A model generated the notes under the pieces. That model was not told the DNA's origin. It was given only the letters and a program-made list of their open reading frames with translations, and searched no databases. This document shows, in pieces, positions 48,480 to 60,822 of a stretch of DNA of 64,000 nucleotides. A program made the translations under genes and the position numbers. The stretch's first letter is position 1. Each line of letters begins with the position of its first letter. The DNA is from Mangifera indica (taxonomy: Eukaryota > Streptophyta > Magnoliopsida > Sapindales > Anacardiaceae), in NCBI RefSeq assembly GCF_011075055.1, contig NC_058137.1:17903463-17967462 (forward strand). Direction: 5' to 3'.

Positions 48480-48743
48480 TTTGTTTAAATCATTTAAAAG
48501 AAGTGTATTTTGTTTAAATCTCAAAATTACATGTAAATTTGTTTATTACCCTTAAAAAAGGGTAATTTAATTAATTTCCCTCAGATATAAAATAAATGAA
48601 GGATAGTTTTGATATTTTCTAGGATATTTAAGGTATTTTCATTTAAATCTTTTAAAGTATGGGTATTTTCATTTAAACTTTAAAACTAGAGATAAATTTG
48701 TTTATTTCTCTTTAAAAAAAAAAGATACTTATTTTAATTTTCC
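48480..48743 (-). repeat. Right terminal repeat of the large MULE, present twice in tandem
   Basis: Two successive copies (about 48430-48588 and 48589-48743) both run, on the plus strand, through TTTTTGTTTAAAT/TTTCATTTAAACT, AAATTTGTTTATT and then a TTAATTTTCC/TTAATTTCCC end. The inner one is more like the left terminal repeat, while the outer one carries the plausible target duplication. Confidence 0.6.
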
Positions 48744-48752
48744 TGTTTCTTT

Positions 48753-49109
48753 TTTAAAAAATAGATCCCTCTGATATTACATTTATCCCTCTAACAAGGT
48801 AATCCTCCAACAAAGTGCAAAACCCCTTGACAGGGGATATTGAATACTTCTGAGAAATGATGGGCCACCTTTAAAAAAAAAAACAAAAGAAGTCAAAACC
48901 CAGACAAACAAAGCGCCCCTTCTTTGAACTTGAAACAAAAAAACCTTCTCGGTTTCTCCGGTCAAAACTGTGTAGACTTCTGTATATCACTCGAGCTGTC
49001 TCTCTCCTGTTCGATTCCTACAATTCTTGTCACCACCGAAGCCTGAAAAACTATTTGTCTTCTCATTACAACGCAACTCAGAATCGATACACATTGATTG
49101 CTTAGTTTG
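48753..49109. promoter_or_regulatory. Promoter and 5' leader region of PFK5
   Basis: This short region separates the MULE end from the PFK5 start codon. A CT-rich leader (TGTCTCTCTCCTG, 48995-49007) lies about 100 bases before the ATG. No clear TATA box is seen. The MULE therefore ends only about 370 bases upstream of the start codon, so part of the original promoter may have been displaced. Confidence 0.5.
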
Positions 49110-52100
49110 ATGGAAGCTATCTGCTATTCGATCGCGCCTAAAGTTACTCCTACTCCTTTGAAGAATGACTTTCTTCGCCGGAATGCATTCACTCCCGTAA
49201 TCCTTCGATCCAATGGTTGTTATTCGACTAGAATATGTAAGAGAAGCCGCGTTTCCGCTAAGGTTCAGCACAGTAGGGAACTCGATTTCAACAAGCCTGA
49301 TTGGAAGTTGAAATTCCAGAGAGATTTCGAGGATCGGTTTAATCTTCCTCATATAACCGATATTTTCAAAGATGCTAAGCCAATTCCTTCGACGTTTTGT
49401 CTCCGGATGAGGTGTGTTTAATTGTTCATGGAGTCACGTTGTTTTTACATAAATTTGAATGTTTTTCTAATACATTATAATCTGTTACAGGACTCCAGTT
49501 AATGAAGATTTTGCAGATGGTTATCCATCTGATGAAAAGTGGCACGGGTACATAAATAACAATGATAGGGTGCTTCTAAAGGTTAGCTTCTAAATTTTTC
49601 ATTCAGTTGTGATCATTATTAAGTACATTATTATCATACGTTGAGCAAATTATTATATCTTTCAGGTTATAAATTACTCGTCGCCCAACTCTGCTGGAGC
49701 TGAGTGCATTGATCCTGATTGCAGCTGGGTTGAACAATGGTAATTTTCACTATGAATGTGATTTTCTATTAAGATTTTTAACAATGTGTTTGTGTTTTTG
49801 GTAAAAAATGAATAAATTTTATTTATAGCATATGAAATGTATTATTATAATTTATACATGAATTTATATAGGAATCAAAGTTTTACATAACAGGAAACAA
49901 TACATTATAACCCATATATTTTCATATATATATATATATACACATATATACATACATATAAACGTCCCCTCCAACTCAAATGAGCAAAGAGTTTGCTAAT
50001 TTGAGTTTGTAGTATAAGTCAAGAAATCATTCTGGAGGATGGGTTATAGTGAAGACATCAACTATATGATCATGGCAAGATACTAAAGAGAGATGTGAAG
50101 GGTGGGAAAAGGCACCCATCTATGGCCAAAAAAGGAGAGAATAGCCTTGGAAAAGGGGAACCACATCAAAATTGGAGAACCGATGAGAAGGAACCCACAA
50201 AGGCACATATCTATGGTTGGAAAAAGTAGAGAACAACTTCGGTAAAAATAACTGGCCGAGAAGAGAATCCTCCTTTGTAGTAGGGTAAAATTGAAAGTTA
50301 TTAGAGGTAAAAGGTGGCAGTTGTAATAGAAAAATATTGAAACTTTTAAGAATGAAAGAGGATATTTTTTAACTAATAGGGTGCAAAAGGATATAACTGC
50401 TCTGATACCATGCAAAAGAAGAATAAATTGTATTTCTTGCCTATATGAAATTTTTCATTATGCATAAATTTATATAGGAGCCTAAATCTTACATAAGGAA
50501 AACATAATAACCTATATAAGGAATGAAATCAAAATTTTACTTAAGATTAATATTTTTAATTAGGATAGTATATTTGATTTGATTAGGATAATATTCAATA
50601 AGATTGGATTGTCAAAATGTAAATAGTGGTGGATTGAGAAAGAAAATGAGGAAAAAATATTGTCATTGAGTTTAGGGCAACCCTTAGCTAATCAAAAACT
50701 ACGACCTTTGGGAGGAACTGACACCTTTTGTTACCAACACTAGTATTGTTTATATTGGAGTATTTGTTCTATTTTTAGAGATTCCAAACAAGTTGGAATC
50801 CAAGCATTGTGATTCTAAGGATGTGGAGGTTTGATGTTTTAAGAATGGAAGATGGAGGAAGGTCTAACGACTAACAGAATAGTAAGCTCGAGCAATGGGG
50901 AAGAGTAGAATTTTTCTTCGTTGTGAAAGCAAAAGGGAACCAAATCATAATTGTAAACACAAGTTATAGAATGTCCTACTGGTGGATGAAGATAGATCAA
51001 ATGACAGCACCATCTTGATCGTGTATGAAAAGTGACGAGAGGAGAAATTAATTCTGTCAAAACGGTATATTCAGACCAAAAATCCTCCAGTTCCAATGAA
51101 GTTATTAAGCTAACAACGGACCAAAAAAGGGGATTGACACAATATGTGGTTTAATTGGTTGAATATGACAACCAAGAAGAGGAATTAACAAATTTGGTGG
51201 TTCAACTGACATATTATGGTGAGTTCCAGCTATCAAAATCTATTTGTTCACCTTGTGATCTGATTCAGTCGACGAAGACAAAACGAGCAATGAAGATGCA
51301 CTAGGCCAGGGGACGATGAAAAAGGAGGAAGTACGGGATTGTCTTTTCTGATTACTACTGGCAATTGGAAAAATATCAAAATGTTAGGGGTTTTTTCACA
51401 TTGGACAGGAAGAAAGGTAAAGAATTAAGGATTTCAGGTTGGTTGGATTTTTAAAAAAAAAAAAACAAGAAAAGAAATTTTCTAGTTTTCCCACCTTGAG
51501 GACAATATGGTTTTCAAGGTAGCTATTAATAAATAACAATATATATAATTAGGACAATATGTTTGATTTGATTTGGATAATATATTTTATTTGAGTGAAT
51601 AATATATTTGATTTAATTAAGACAATATTCTTCTTTTAGTAGAATATATTTGATTTTATTAAGATCATATATTTGATTTGGTCGGGATATTATTTGAATT
51701 TGAAGATGGATGGTGTAAGAATAAATAGGTGGATTGAAAAAGAGAAAGAGGGAAAAATATTCTTTTTCATTTTTAGAGGTTCCTAAAAATAACTCATATA
51801 TTTTCCTGTATATTTTTTCATTTTCAAATACATGCTTATTTCTATTTTAGGTCTTTGGTGTTTTGGTGAAAATTAGAACCTCAGACATAATCTCATTTTC
51901 CTGTTCATGTTACTTTTTGTTTACACATTAGTCTTGTGTGCTTCATATTGGATGATCATAAAATTTTGGATGGATGTTATTGTTATAGGGTTCATCGTGC
52001 TGGGCCTCGAGAGGAAATATACTTCAAACCAGAAGAAGTAAAAGCAGCAATAGTTACTTGCGGTGGACTATGCCCTGGTCTCAATGATGTCATCAGACAT

Positions 52101-55100
52101 GTCAGTAACTTAAATCTCTTTTATAAATGTTAACCTGCTGCTTGCTTATTCCTTTAAAAGAACCATGCACTCCCCTTGTTAATATTAGCATAATCTTTGA
52201 TTCCACCTTCTTTGATTTATGGCGACATTTCCATTTTTTAAAAAATAACTCTCTTTTGCTTCTAACATATGCAATTCAGTGGCAAGTTATAACCTAGTTT
52301 TTTTTAGCATTGACATTACTTTTCTGATTGTCATATTTTTTTTTTCTATTCAGAAGTCCTTAAGTGTATGTTCAACATTCAATTATTTTTCTAGGAAAAA
52401 CTATAAAGTTTTTCTAACATCTACTGAGAAGTGAGCAAAAATAATTAGAGTTTAGTAATTTACAAAATTGATTTTCACTGGGGCCTCTAATGTAATAATA
52501 AGGTTTATTTTCATCAGCATGCTTTAATTATGATGACCTTCTGCAGATTGTCATCACTCTTGAAATATATGGTGTGAAAAATATAGTGGGGATTCCGTTT
52601 GGTTATCGTGGATTTTGCAGTGAGGATTTGACTCCTATGCCGGTAGTGTTCTTTTATATCCTGTTAGTGTTTGTCAAAAAATCAATTGATGTATTTGCAA
52701 AGTTTTATAAATTTGTTTGGAATGTTTTTGATTACTAGCTATCTCGGAAAGTGGTCCAAAATATTCATCTTTCTGGTGGGAGCTTGTTAGGAGTTTCACG
52801 TGGTGGACCTAGCGTCAGTGAAATTGTTGACAGTATGGAGGTGCTTAACCAATCTTTTTGCATTGTTATTTCTTGTCGTAGTTTTCTTTTGAGAATTACT
52901 GCAATTGAAATGCTTCTATATTCAGTCAATGAAAGTCCTGACGTATATGTTTGCATTTTGATATCAGGAAAATGGAATTAATATGCTCTTTGTGTTGGGC
53001 GGAAATGGTACTCATGCTGGAGCCAACGCAATACATAATGAGGTAATTAACATCAAATACTACACTAACCAGCAGCATGTGATGTACTTTAAAACTGTAA
53101 TTGTGCTCTTTTTGTTGTAATTGTCTTAAATAAGTTGCTTTTTATTTATTTGTTTTATCTCTGATTATAAACACCTTCTCTCAATTTATTTTGAGCTGCA
53201 GTTGAAGGTTTTATCTTCTATGATAATTGAGATAGTCATGGATTTGAATGGGTTTAGATGCTATGTTTATGTTCCCCTATGTCTCTTACAATATTGTATT
53301 TTAATTTTCAGAAGGCTTTTGTCTTCCACTTTCCAGTTATAGATTTATGTTCTTCTAATTTTCATTTTATATATCCTTTTAGTGCCGTAAAAGGAGGATG
53401 AAGGTCACTGTTGTTGGTGTGCCAAAAACCATCGACAATGATATTTTGCTGATGGATAAAACTTTTGGCTTTGACACTGCTGTTGAGGAAGCACAACGAG
53501 CAATAAATTCTGCATACATTGAGGTACAAATTGTATTCCATTCATTATAATCTTCATTTCTATATAAAAAGTGAGTGATAAATCTTTTTCTTGGTAGTTA
53601 ATACTAAGGTTCAATGTTCTTGTGTAGGCACATAGCGCTTATCATGGTATTGGAGTTGTGAAATTGATGGGTCGTAGCAGTGGATTTATAGCCATGCATG
53701 CAGCCCTTGCAAGTGGACAAATTGACATATGTTTGATCCCAGAGGTATATGAATGTAATACTGTTTGAGCATATATTTTTCTATTAAGCTATACTTATAC
53801 AATCAACGTTTGCACTCTGAAGGTACCTTCCAGTTTACATGGACCTCATGGTGTTTTGAGGCATTTGAAATACCTAATTGACACAAAGGGATCAGCTGTG
53901 GTATGTGTGGCAGAGGGAGCTGGACAGGTAAAATTTGATGGTCAAACCTATGAATCAGACCTTTTTCCAGTTTATGAAGATTCTAGATCTTTACATACAG
54001 AGCTTCTATCGTATTAATATAATATGGAGGGATGAGTATCTCAGCTTGGTGACACTAACCTGCCCACCCCTATCAAGGAGTCATAAACCTAAATAATAAA
54101 AGCCCGTCATCCATTATTGTATGGGGAGAAGCTTTGGATTGGATACCAATCCCTATTTCTTATTTTTGAACAGTTAATCTTCCCATATGCATTGGGTAGA
54201 AGTGGCACTTTCTATCTAATATACTGCCCAAAGATAAAGTGTATCATTTTATTTTAATTTTGATAAGGAATAGAAAATGTTCACTTCTACTTGTGATTCT
54301 TATTTTCCTCTTATCTAACAATCATAGTATGCCCAACTGCCCCAGCATGGCATTTGCAAACCTAGAACCTAGTTATTTAAGGGGTATACTTTAACAGCAA
54401 TTTCGCTTTTGACATCTATCTTGCACAATGTAATAAATAAGTATTTCAACAGATTTTTTAAAAATTTGTTGTTTAATCTAAACTAGCCAGATTGTGTTCT
54501 TGAGGTTTTTATCATCTGGTAATGCCAGATATTTGCATTATGACTTGCTATAACATTAGTGCCTGTTTGGCAATTTTTCCCCTTGGTAATAATTACAGAT
54601 GCCTAGATTTTCTATTAAAATAAGCTTCTTTTAGGGTCTTTTTTTCTTCTATCCTTTTTTTTGTATTCTTTTTCTTCCAATTTCACTCCTCTTTGGCTGT
54701 TTTTTAATCTCAAAGTATGTCTAACCCTTGAAAATTTGACAAGTTCACAACACTTTTATTATAAAATATCTTCAGAGTTTAATATTCAGTGCCCTGTGAT
54801 TGCCCTTGTGTTTTTTTCGTAAATTACCTGTGAAATTTTGGTTAATCATTTGATCCATAATTTTTGTCATATGAAAATTGTTATGGCAGAAATTAAATCT
54901 CCTTACACCATCGACCACTATGTGTGTTTACCTTTGATCTTTTCTATGTTCTTTCTAAAATAATTCTCAATATCTATCCTTGAGGGGTTAGGTGGGCAAG
55001 CCTATGATTCACTCTCACAAGATCTAGGATTTGAATCTGCTCACAAGCTCCTACACTGCAAAATTTGGCCATTGTTTCCCAATTCCCAGAGATTTTCGGA

Positions 55101-58100
55101 TTTGGTGGTGGCTCCAATTTCAAAGTTGAGGCTAAAAAGTGAAATTTGGAGAATTTTGGATTATCAAAAAATAATAATAATAAATGATTCACATTATGTA
55201 TGCTCTTGCACTATGTTGTCAAAGTGGTTCTGTGAGGCTATTTACTTTTAGTAGTGTGTTGAAATGATAATTAATTATATCTGATTTGGATCGAGGAAGA
55301 TAAAGATTGTTGTTTTCTTCTCTTTTTTCAACCTGAAAATTCCCATATGAGGATTTCTATTTGAATAATTTTCTATATAAATTTGTATGCATAATTTTAT
55401 TTTTTGGTTTGCCCCTTAGGATTAAAATTGCTGCATGATCTTGTTTTTCCTATGCAGAATTTAATTGAGAAAACTAATGCTACAGATGCATCTGGAAACA
55501 TAGTACTTGGAGATATTGGTGTACACATCCAGCAAGAGGTTAGTTGTTGTGATTGTGTTTTTGTTTCTTTCTGGTTTTAACAAATCATGATTCTTCCAAC
55601 ATTTCTTTTTAAAAATTTAAACAACCCAATTAAGTGGCCTGAACAAAGTTTTAGCTATATATTTTATCAGCTTATAGGTTTGAATATAATGACTGTTTTT
55701 TGTGTTGGTTTTTGGATCTTCTATATTAAATTGTTTTTGGTTGGGATTAAAGTCTTGCTCTACTCTTTTGACTTTTCTGTCTGTTAAAGAGTGTTCAACA
55801 CTTGGAATGAAGTTTTACCCTCTCTAAGGGTATGCATAATTTGATTCAAACTGTAAAACCGGATTGAATTTTTAAAAAATTATGGTTTAATTTAGTTTAT
55901 AAAACGATTTGGTTTGAATTGATAAATTTTGGGAAAATGGTTTACAGTTATCATAAACCGTATTTTTTAAAATTATATATAGGCCAAATGACTATTTCCC
56001 ACCCAATGTTTGATAAAACGACAGATTTTTATCCTTTAAGTTTGAAAAAAATCATTTTCTCATTCATATATTAAATTTATAAAATAATTTATTAATTTTT
56101 TTTTATAAAATTATCAAAATACAAAAAACCCCTCAAGTTAAATAACACTTTGTCTATAAATTTTTATTAAATAATTTTTTGTATCCCTAATTTATATTAA
56201 TTTCAATTAAAAAAATTTTACAAGTACAAATACAGATAAGGGTGTCAACGACATATAATTGTATGTTTGTGAGTGTTTGAAAATTTAAGAGATGTTAATG
56301 TTTTTCAAGGGGTTTTTGGAATTTGAAAAAAGTTTGAGGGTGTTTTTAAAATTTTTTAAATTTCAGTATGCCTTTCAATAATTGCAAAAGTGACAATTAC
56401 ACTCTCAATGAATTGAATAAAATGCAACAAATTAGGAGTTAACATGTTTTTTTATATTTATTTTTTCATTTTCTTTCCATGTTTATTATATGTGTAATTC
56501 ATATTCATTTTACGTATTTATTTCATGTCTTAAATAACTATAATTCAATATTATTTATTAAGTAGGAAATATTTAGAAGTAAATGATTTTAATAAGTTTA
56601 AACTGTAATCCAAACTATATTTTTTTTTATTCAGATTAGTTTGGTTTGAACAGGTTCTTAAACCACACTAAACCGGACCGTGCACACCCCTCACTCTCTC
56701 AATTTGTGTATCTATATTCTTCATTTGTTTTTGGTGGTTGAAATATTATCATCATTTTGATTTACTTTGTTTCTGTCAGATAAAGAAATATTTTAAGGGG
56801 CTTGGTGTTCCTGCTGATGTGAAGTATATTGATCCTACATACATGATCCGTGCATGCCGTGCAAATGCGTCAGATGGAATTCTATGCACTGTTCTAGGAC
56901 AAAATGCTGTGAGTCTCTTACCTTCCCTCTCCCTCTCTTTCAATTCAGTAAAATAATGTATAATTCTATCTTCTTCGCTGGTATGCAGGTAGAAATACTT
57001 TTAGTATGCAAAATTCTTATGAAGTAGATGACTAAGTCAGAAGACTCAAAACTTTGTCCTTCTATGACTGACCCTAGACTCCAGTGTGTGATTTCAGGGC
57101 AGCATAAGGGCTTTATATGTCTAGTTTATTCATAATAACCTCTGAATATATGTAGTTAGAAAGTATCAGGATTATTTTCTTAAATTTTTGGAGAATATTG
57201 TGAGATCATTAGTATTTGGGTATAGAGGTGATCTCTAGATGTATATGACCTTAAACCAGAAACAGTAACTATGTTAGCACCTGGTTCCATATCAGGGATT
57301 AGAATGGCTAGGAAATGAGCTAGCTAGTGAACTTGGCAAACTTGTAACTATGTATTTGCTTTTCAACATATGGTAAATTCTCATTCAAGCTCTGTTTTGG
57401 TGATGTGCAAGCTCATGTCTTCAATTGCATGATGAACAGAGTCCATAGTTAGGGTGGCAATTTGGGTTGGTTGGGATTAAGTTCCTGTCTTGTTAAGTCA
57501 TATTTTCTGATATGCCCAATCCATTTATCAATTTGAGTTGGAAATTAACCTGTATGGATAGTGGCATTTGGCAAAGCCAAAGCATTTGTTGTCTAAAGTT
57601 TCAATTAGAGCATTATTTTCCAACCAAAAAACACTGCCTACAAACTTTTGATGCTAATATATTGGAACAGTAAATGAATTAATCGGGGGGATGTCATCTG
57701 AGTTTCTTGTCCAATATTACAAGCTACAAATGAGTACTGTTTGAATACCCTAATAAGCAAAAGCAAGCTAAAATCAGCCCATCAGCTGAGACAAGGCAAA
57801 CTGAATGACTGCTCTATTTTGGCCCTCTTTTAGATCAGCTTAGGTTAAGACACCATATACCTTGGTTATGTCCAGCACTTTATTCTGTTAGCATATGCGG
57901 GCTTTTAAGTGGTGTTATGCTAATTTACTTTTCTGTTTGGTTACCATGCATATTTCATTTTTCTTCTCTTTTATGGAACAATAGAAGTCTCTCATGTATA
58001 ATATGCCATCCTTAATGTTGGCAGGTTCATGGTGCATTTGCCGGGTTTAGTGGCATTACAGTTGGCATATGCAACACTCACTATGCCTACCTTCCTATTC

Positions 58101-58192
58101 CTGAAGTTATTTCTTACCCTAGAGCTGTGGACCCTAATAGTCGCATGTGGCATCGTTGCTTGACTTCAACTGGTCAACCCGACTTCGTCTAA
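49110..58192 (+). CDS. PFK5: Plastid ATP-dependent 6-phosphofructokinase, PFK5 type, 13 exons
   Basis: It phosphorylates fructose 6-phosphate with ATP in plastid glycolysis. My exons are 49110-49411, 49491-49581, 49666-49739, 51989-52100, 52547-52642, 52739-52840, 52968-53042, 53383-53523, 53628-53744, 53823-53927, 55458-55538, 56780-56908 and 58025-58192. All introns are GT-AG, the frame is open throughout, and the product is 530 residues (Arabidopsis PFK5 is about 537 as I recall). Residues 1-50, Ser/Arg-rich, look like a transit peptide. Motifs are GGLCPG (181-186), GGNGT (270-274), PKTIDND with catalytic Asp302, KLMGR (343-347), AEGAGQ (400-405) and [10 protein letters not shown] (447-456). 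GGNGT replaces the usual GGDGT, as I remember for PFK5. Cys145 and Cys150 (ECIDPDC) match the pair reported for thioredoxin control of Arabidopsis PFK5. Start: first ATG, MEAICYS. Introns 3, 10 and 11 hold transposon remains, yet the coding sequence is intact. Confidence 0.96.
49800..51790 (-). mobile_element. LTR-type (TRIM-like) remnant in PFK5 intron 3
   Basis: A perfect complement of the tRNA-Met primer-binding site, GCTCTGATACCA, lies at 50399-50410 and is followed at once by an LTR-like start TGCAAAAGAAG (50411). The next 100 bases (AATAAATTGTATTT, TATATGAAATTTTT, AAATTTATATAGGAG, CTTACATAAGG) recur at about 49808-49915 in similar form, giving two LTR-like copies around a short non-coding interior. 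Related AT-rich text and a GGTGGATTGA(G/A)AAAGA block recur at 50625-50650 and 51720-51750. There is no gag or pol. It may be a small non-coding LTR element with later rearrangement; the outer limits are approximate. Confidence 0.6.
50399..50410 (-). other. tRNA-Met primer-binding site, minus strand
   Basis: The minus strand reads TGGTATCAGAGC exactly, next to the LTR-like start at 50411. It lies in PFK5 intron 3. Confidence 0.8.
54978..55184 (+). mobile_element. Possible tRNA-derived SINE in PFK5 intron 10
   Basis: An A-box-like GGGTTAGGTGGGCAAG (about 54984) is followed, at the right distance, by a B-box-like GGATTTGAATC (55027-55037). The unit ends in an A/T tail AAAAAATAATAATAATAAA. No clear target duplication is seen, so the call is weak. 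Confidence 0.35.
55826..56691. mobile_element. Non-autonomous hAT-type element in PFK5 intron 11
   Basis: The left end AAGGGTATGCA pairs with the right end, AGGGGTGTGCA on the minus strand at 56691. Flanks CCCTCTCT (55818-55825) and CACTCTCT (56692-56699) agree at 7 of 8. Subterminal GGTTTGGTTT-like words on both sides are typical of this kind of plant element. A segment at 55981-56050 (GGCCAAATGACTATTTCCC) looks like the end of a short MULE-type repeat and may be nested. The PFK5 splice sites are untouched. Confidence 0.7.
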
Positions 58193-59417
58193 TTATCAAG
58201 GGTTCTAATTTATGCCTAGTATTTCATTGAGTTCCAAGTGAGGAAATAAAGTTAGGTCATAGCTTAGGTGACCCTTCGTAGGCTGTAAACAAATAATACA
58301 AAGGATGATATTGTCACGAAATCACAGAATTTTCAAGTGTATAGCATTTCTGCACAGGTTTTCGGAGGTGCATTGCAATAAAATTTCACAGGAATTGCCT
58401 GATTATTTTGGGCATGATTCTGTTGCTTCATGTAACATTTTGTATTTATGAATGATGTCTAGCTGTTCATGAAATTGTTGAACAAGCCAAATATGGAGAA
58501 TGGCCTCATTCAAACATAGAACTCAGTTTTTATGAAAATAATTGTTGTATTGATTTGTGTTTTGTCCTCCGAAGCTTTAGATTGTAATTTATGCTGGAGA
58601 TGCCAATTGGATGGCCTTTAAGCACACATTTCAGGCATTTTTTTCAGAGGTAAACATTCACTGGATTTTTTTACATATTAATACAAATAATTGGTTGCAT
58701 CTCTGGCTATGACTAATCAAAGGTATGCATCGTCTTTCTCTTTAGCTAAGAATTTTCTTCCAATTACATGTGTTTAGCTGGGTGGTGTGAGTGTGAATAA
58801 CGTGACATTCTTTTTGTCCTTTCCATGTGTGAAGTTGTATTGGAAGAAGCAGACCAAAGAAACTTCTTTTACCCATTTCCCATTCTATTTCTTCACTCTC
58901 ACACTAAGAAAAAAAAATATTTGTTCTTGATTCTCCTCTTGTTCTTCAATTTTTTTTTGTTTATAAACAATGCCCCGTTACCCTTTTCTTATTTTCTTTG
59001 GTTTGAAAAAGAACAATTGCATCCTTTATCATATCAATATAATATCTACCCAATTCTGTATTTACTAGTTACTCCTTCATATCTTAGATGAGAAGAGTCT
59101 TAAAAAGGGTGGGATGTTTTCGTTTTCCACCACTCTACCCTTCATCAAATGAAGGAGATAAAGCTCTTAAACCTCTACCAACTCAGCTTAGTCAGTCACA
59201 GAGAGAGAAACAATTAAATATACAAAATTAAAATAGAGATTTTTGTTTAATCTTGCTGCAGTTGGGGTCTGTTGTGTTAGTTAATCGTCTCATAAGAGAA
59301 GCAATTATGGGGATCTGGTAGTATTGGGTATTAGGATTCTTAATCGGTCATAATGGGATTAATAAATTTAATAAATAAACTGACGCAATGCTTACCTGTT
59401 GCTAATCAGCATCTGCG
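58193..59417. other. PFK5 3' untranslated region and intergenic DNA
   Basis: A 3' untranslated region of a few hundred bases is expected after 58192; GAAATAAAG near 58243 and AATAAAATTTC near 58377 could serve as polyadenylation signals. The remainder has no gene or repeat pair I can support. Confidence 0.45.
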
Positions 59418-60260
59418 AGGGGTGTATATAATTCAGTTCAACTCATAAAATCGAATCAAACCGTTTAAAAATTATAAATTGGTTCGGTTTATAAAATGGT
59501 TTGGTTTGGGTTAAAATTTTCCAAACTATTTTTTTCAATTCGGATTATGGTTTGAGCAATTTTTAAATCTAGCAAAACCATAAACCGTATTTTAAAATAT
59601 ATATATATATAAAACTATATTTGACAAAAAATTTTAATAAACAATTGAGTGTATAACTTTTTTTTATATTTATTTTGTTATTTTTTATACATGTATATTG
59701 TAAATATATTTTATATTTATTTTACACGTGTGTATTATGTTTTAAAAACTATAATTCAGCTAATTTTATTATATATATATATATAATATCAAAAACTTAA
59801 TTTATCATATCTGTATCATATTGTATGATATACCTTTTAAAAATTAAAATAATAAATTACTAATAAAATATTATAATTGAAACTTTATCATTTTAAAAAA
59901 CATCGTAAACACATTTAATATTTTAAAATTTTTCATATACACCCTAATGCATTCATTTTCTCTAAAAAAATGTATTATTTCGTATAAGAAATATGTATCA
60001 TATCATAGGATATATATTGTATCATATGACATATTTACTGTATCATATTAATTCAATATACTTTATAATAGTATCATTTTCTATCTATATCGTAGAATAT
60101 GATATGTATCGTATATCATAAGATACTAATAATTATAATTCAAACCAAACAAAATCATATTTTTTCAGTTTAGTTTACTTTAAAAAATTTTTCAAACTAT
60201 TTTTTAATTTGATTTAAAAAATTTTTCAAACCCTGCTAAATCAGATTGTGCACACACCTA
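59418..60260. mobile_element. Second hAT-type relic, related to the PFK5 intron 11 copy
   Basis: The left end AGGGGTGTATATAATTCAG and the right end (minus strand TAGGTGTGTGCACAATC) resemble the ends of the element at 55826-56691. Both carry AAACCG/GGTTTGGTTT subterminal words. No matching 8-base duplication was found. The interior (about 59800-60130) is AT-rich, with many copies of a GTATCATAT word on both strands. Confidence 0.5.
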
Positions 60261-60822
60261 GTATTTGACATACTGTGTGGGTAAGATGCTTTCAAGTTTC
60301 AACCATGGTAGAGGCTGCAATTCATTGAACGACAAACTCATTTTTTTTATCAGAGGAATTTGTTATTGCTTTTTCTTATGCCTTTTCCTGGTGTTTTTAT
60401 TTTGTCTTTGGCCAAAACACTAAGTCCCATCAAAGGTTTGATGTAATTTGAATTTTCACTCATCAACTTTTAAAAATCCAAAGTCCCGCTTGTAAAACAA
60501 TTTTGTTAACAGTTTCTGTAAGTGAAAGATTGAAATGATAAATTTACCCCTACCTATTGAAATGACAAAAATACCCTTCAATGTAAATTATGTATAAAAT
60601 ATACTCTTGAAGTAAATTACCAATTTACCCTTTATTATGGAATTACCAAATAACTACTGTTGATTTGTTTTAACGTGATTTGGATAGGATTTTATGCTGT
60701 TTTATTGGCTAATTCTGATGGATTCCAATATATTGTATCCGCTAATTTTGATGCCTTTGATAATTTTGCAGTTTTAGTGCATATTTATGTAATCTATTTG
60801 AATTCATGCTGAATTATGAGAT
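60261..60822. other. Non-coding stretch with a MULE-type repeat fragment
   Basis: About 60410-60600 begins GGCCAAAACACTAAGTCCCA and continues with text like the terminal region of the short MULE at 20007. No inverted partner was found nearby. Confidence 0.4.

Larger units (their letters stand above)
40279..48743. mobile_element. Large MULE carrying Ulp1 protease and MuDR transposase (KAONASHI-like)
   Basis: The left end GGGAAATTAATTAA (40279) is matched by inverted ends on the right: a near-identical GGGAAATTAATTAA on the minus strand ending at about 48588 and a diverged GGAAAATTAAAATAA ending at 48743. With the outer end, 9-base flanks TATTTCTTT (40270-40278) and TGTTTCTTT (48744-48752) agree at 8 of 9, the MULE size. 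Inside are two convergent dead genes: DUF1985/Ulp1 on the plus strand (41325-44888) and a MuDR-type transposase on the minus strand (47890-45286). MULEs with a Ulp1-like cysteine protease are known in plants (KAONASHI type). The right boundary is the weakest point. Confidence 0.78.
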
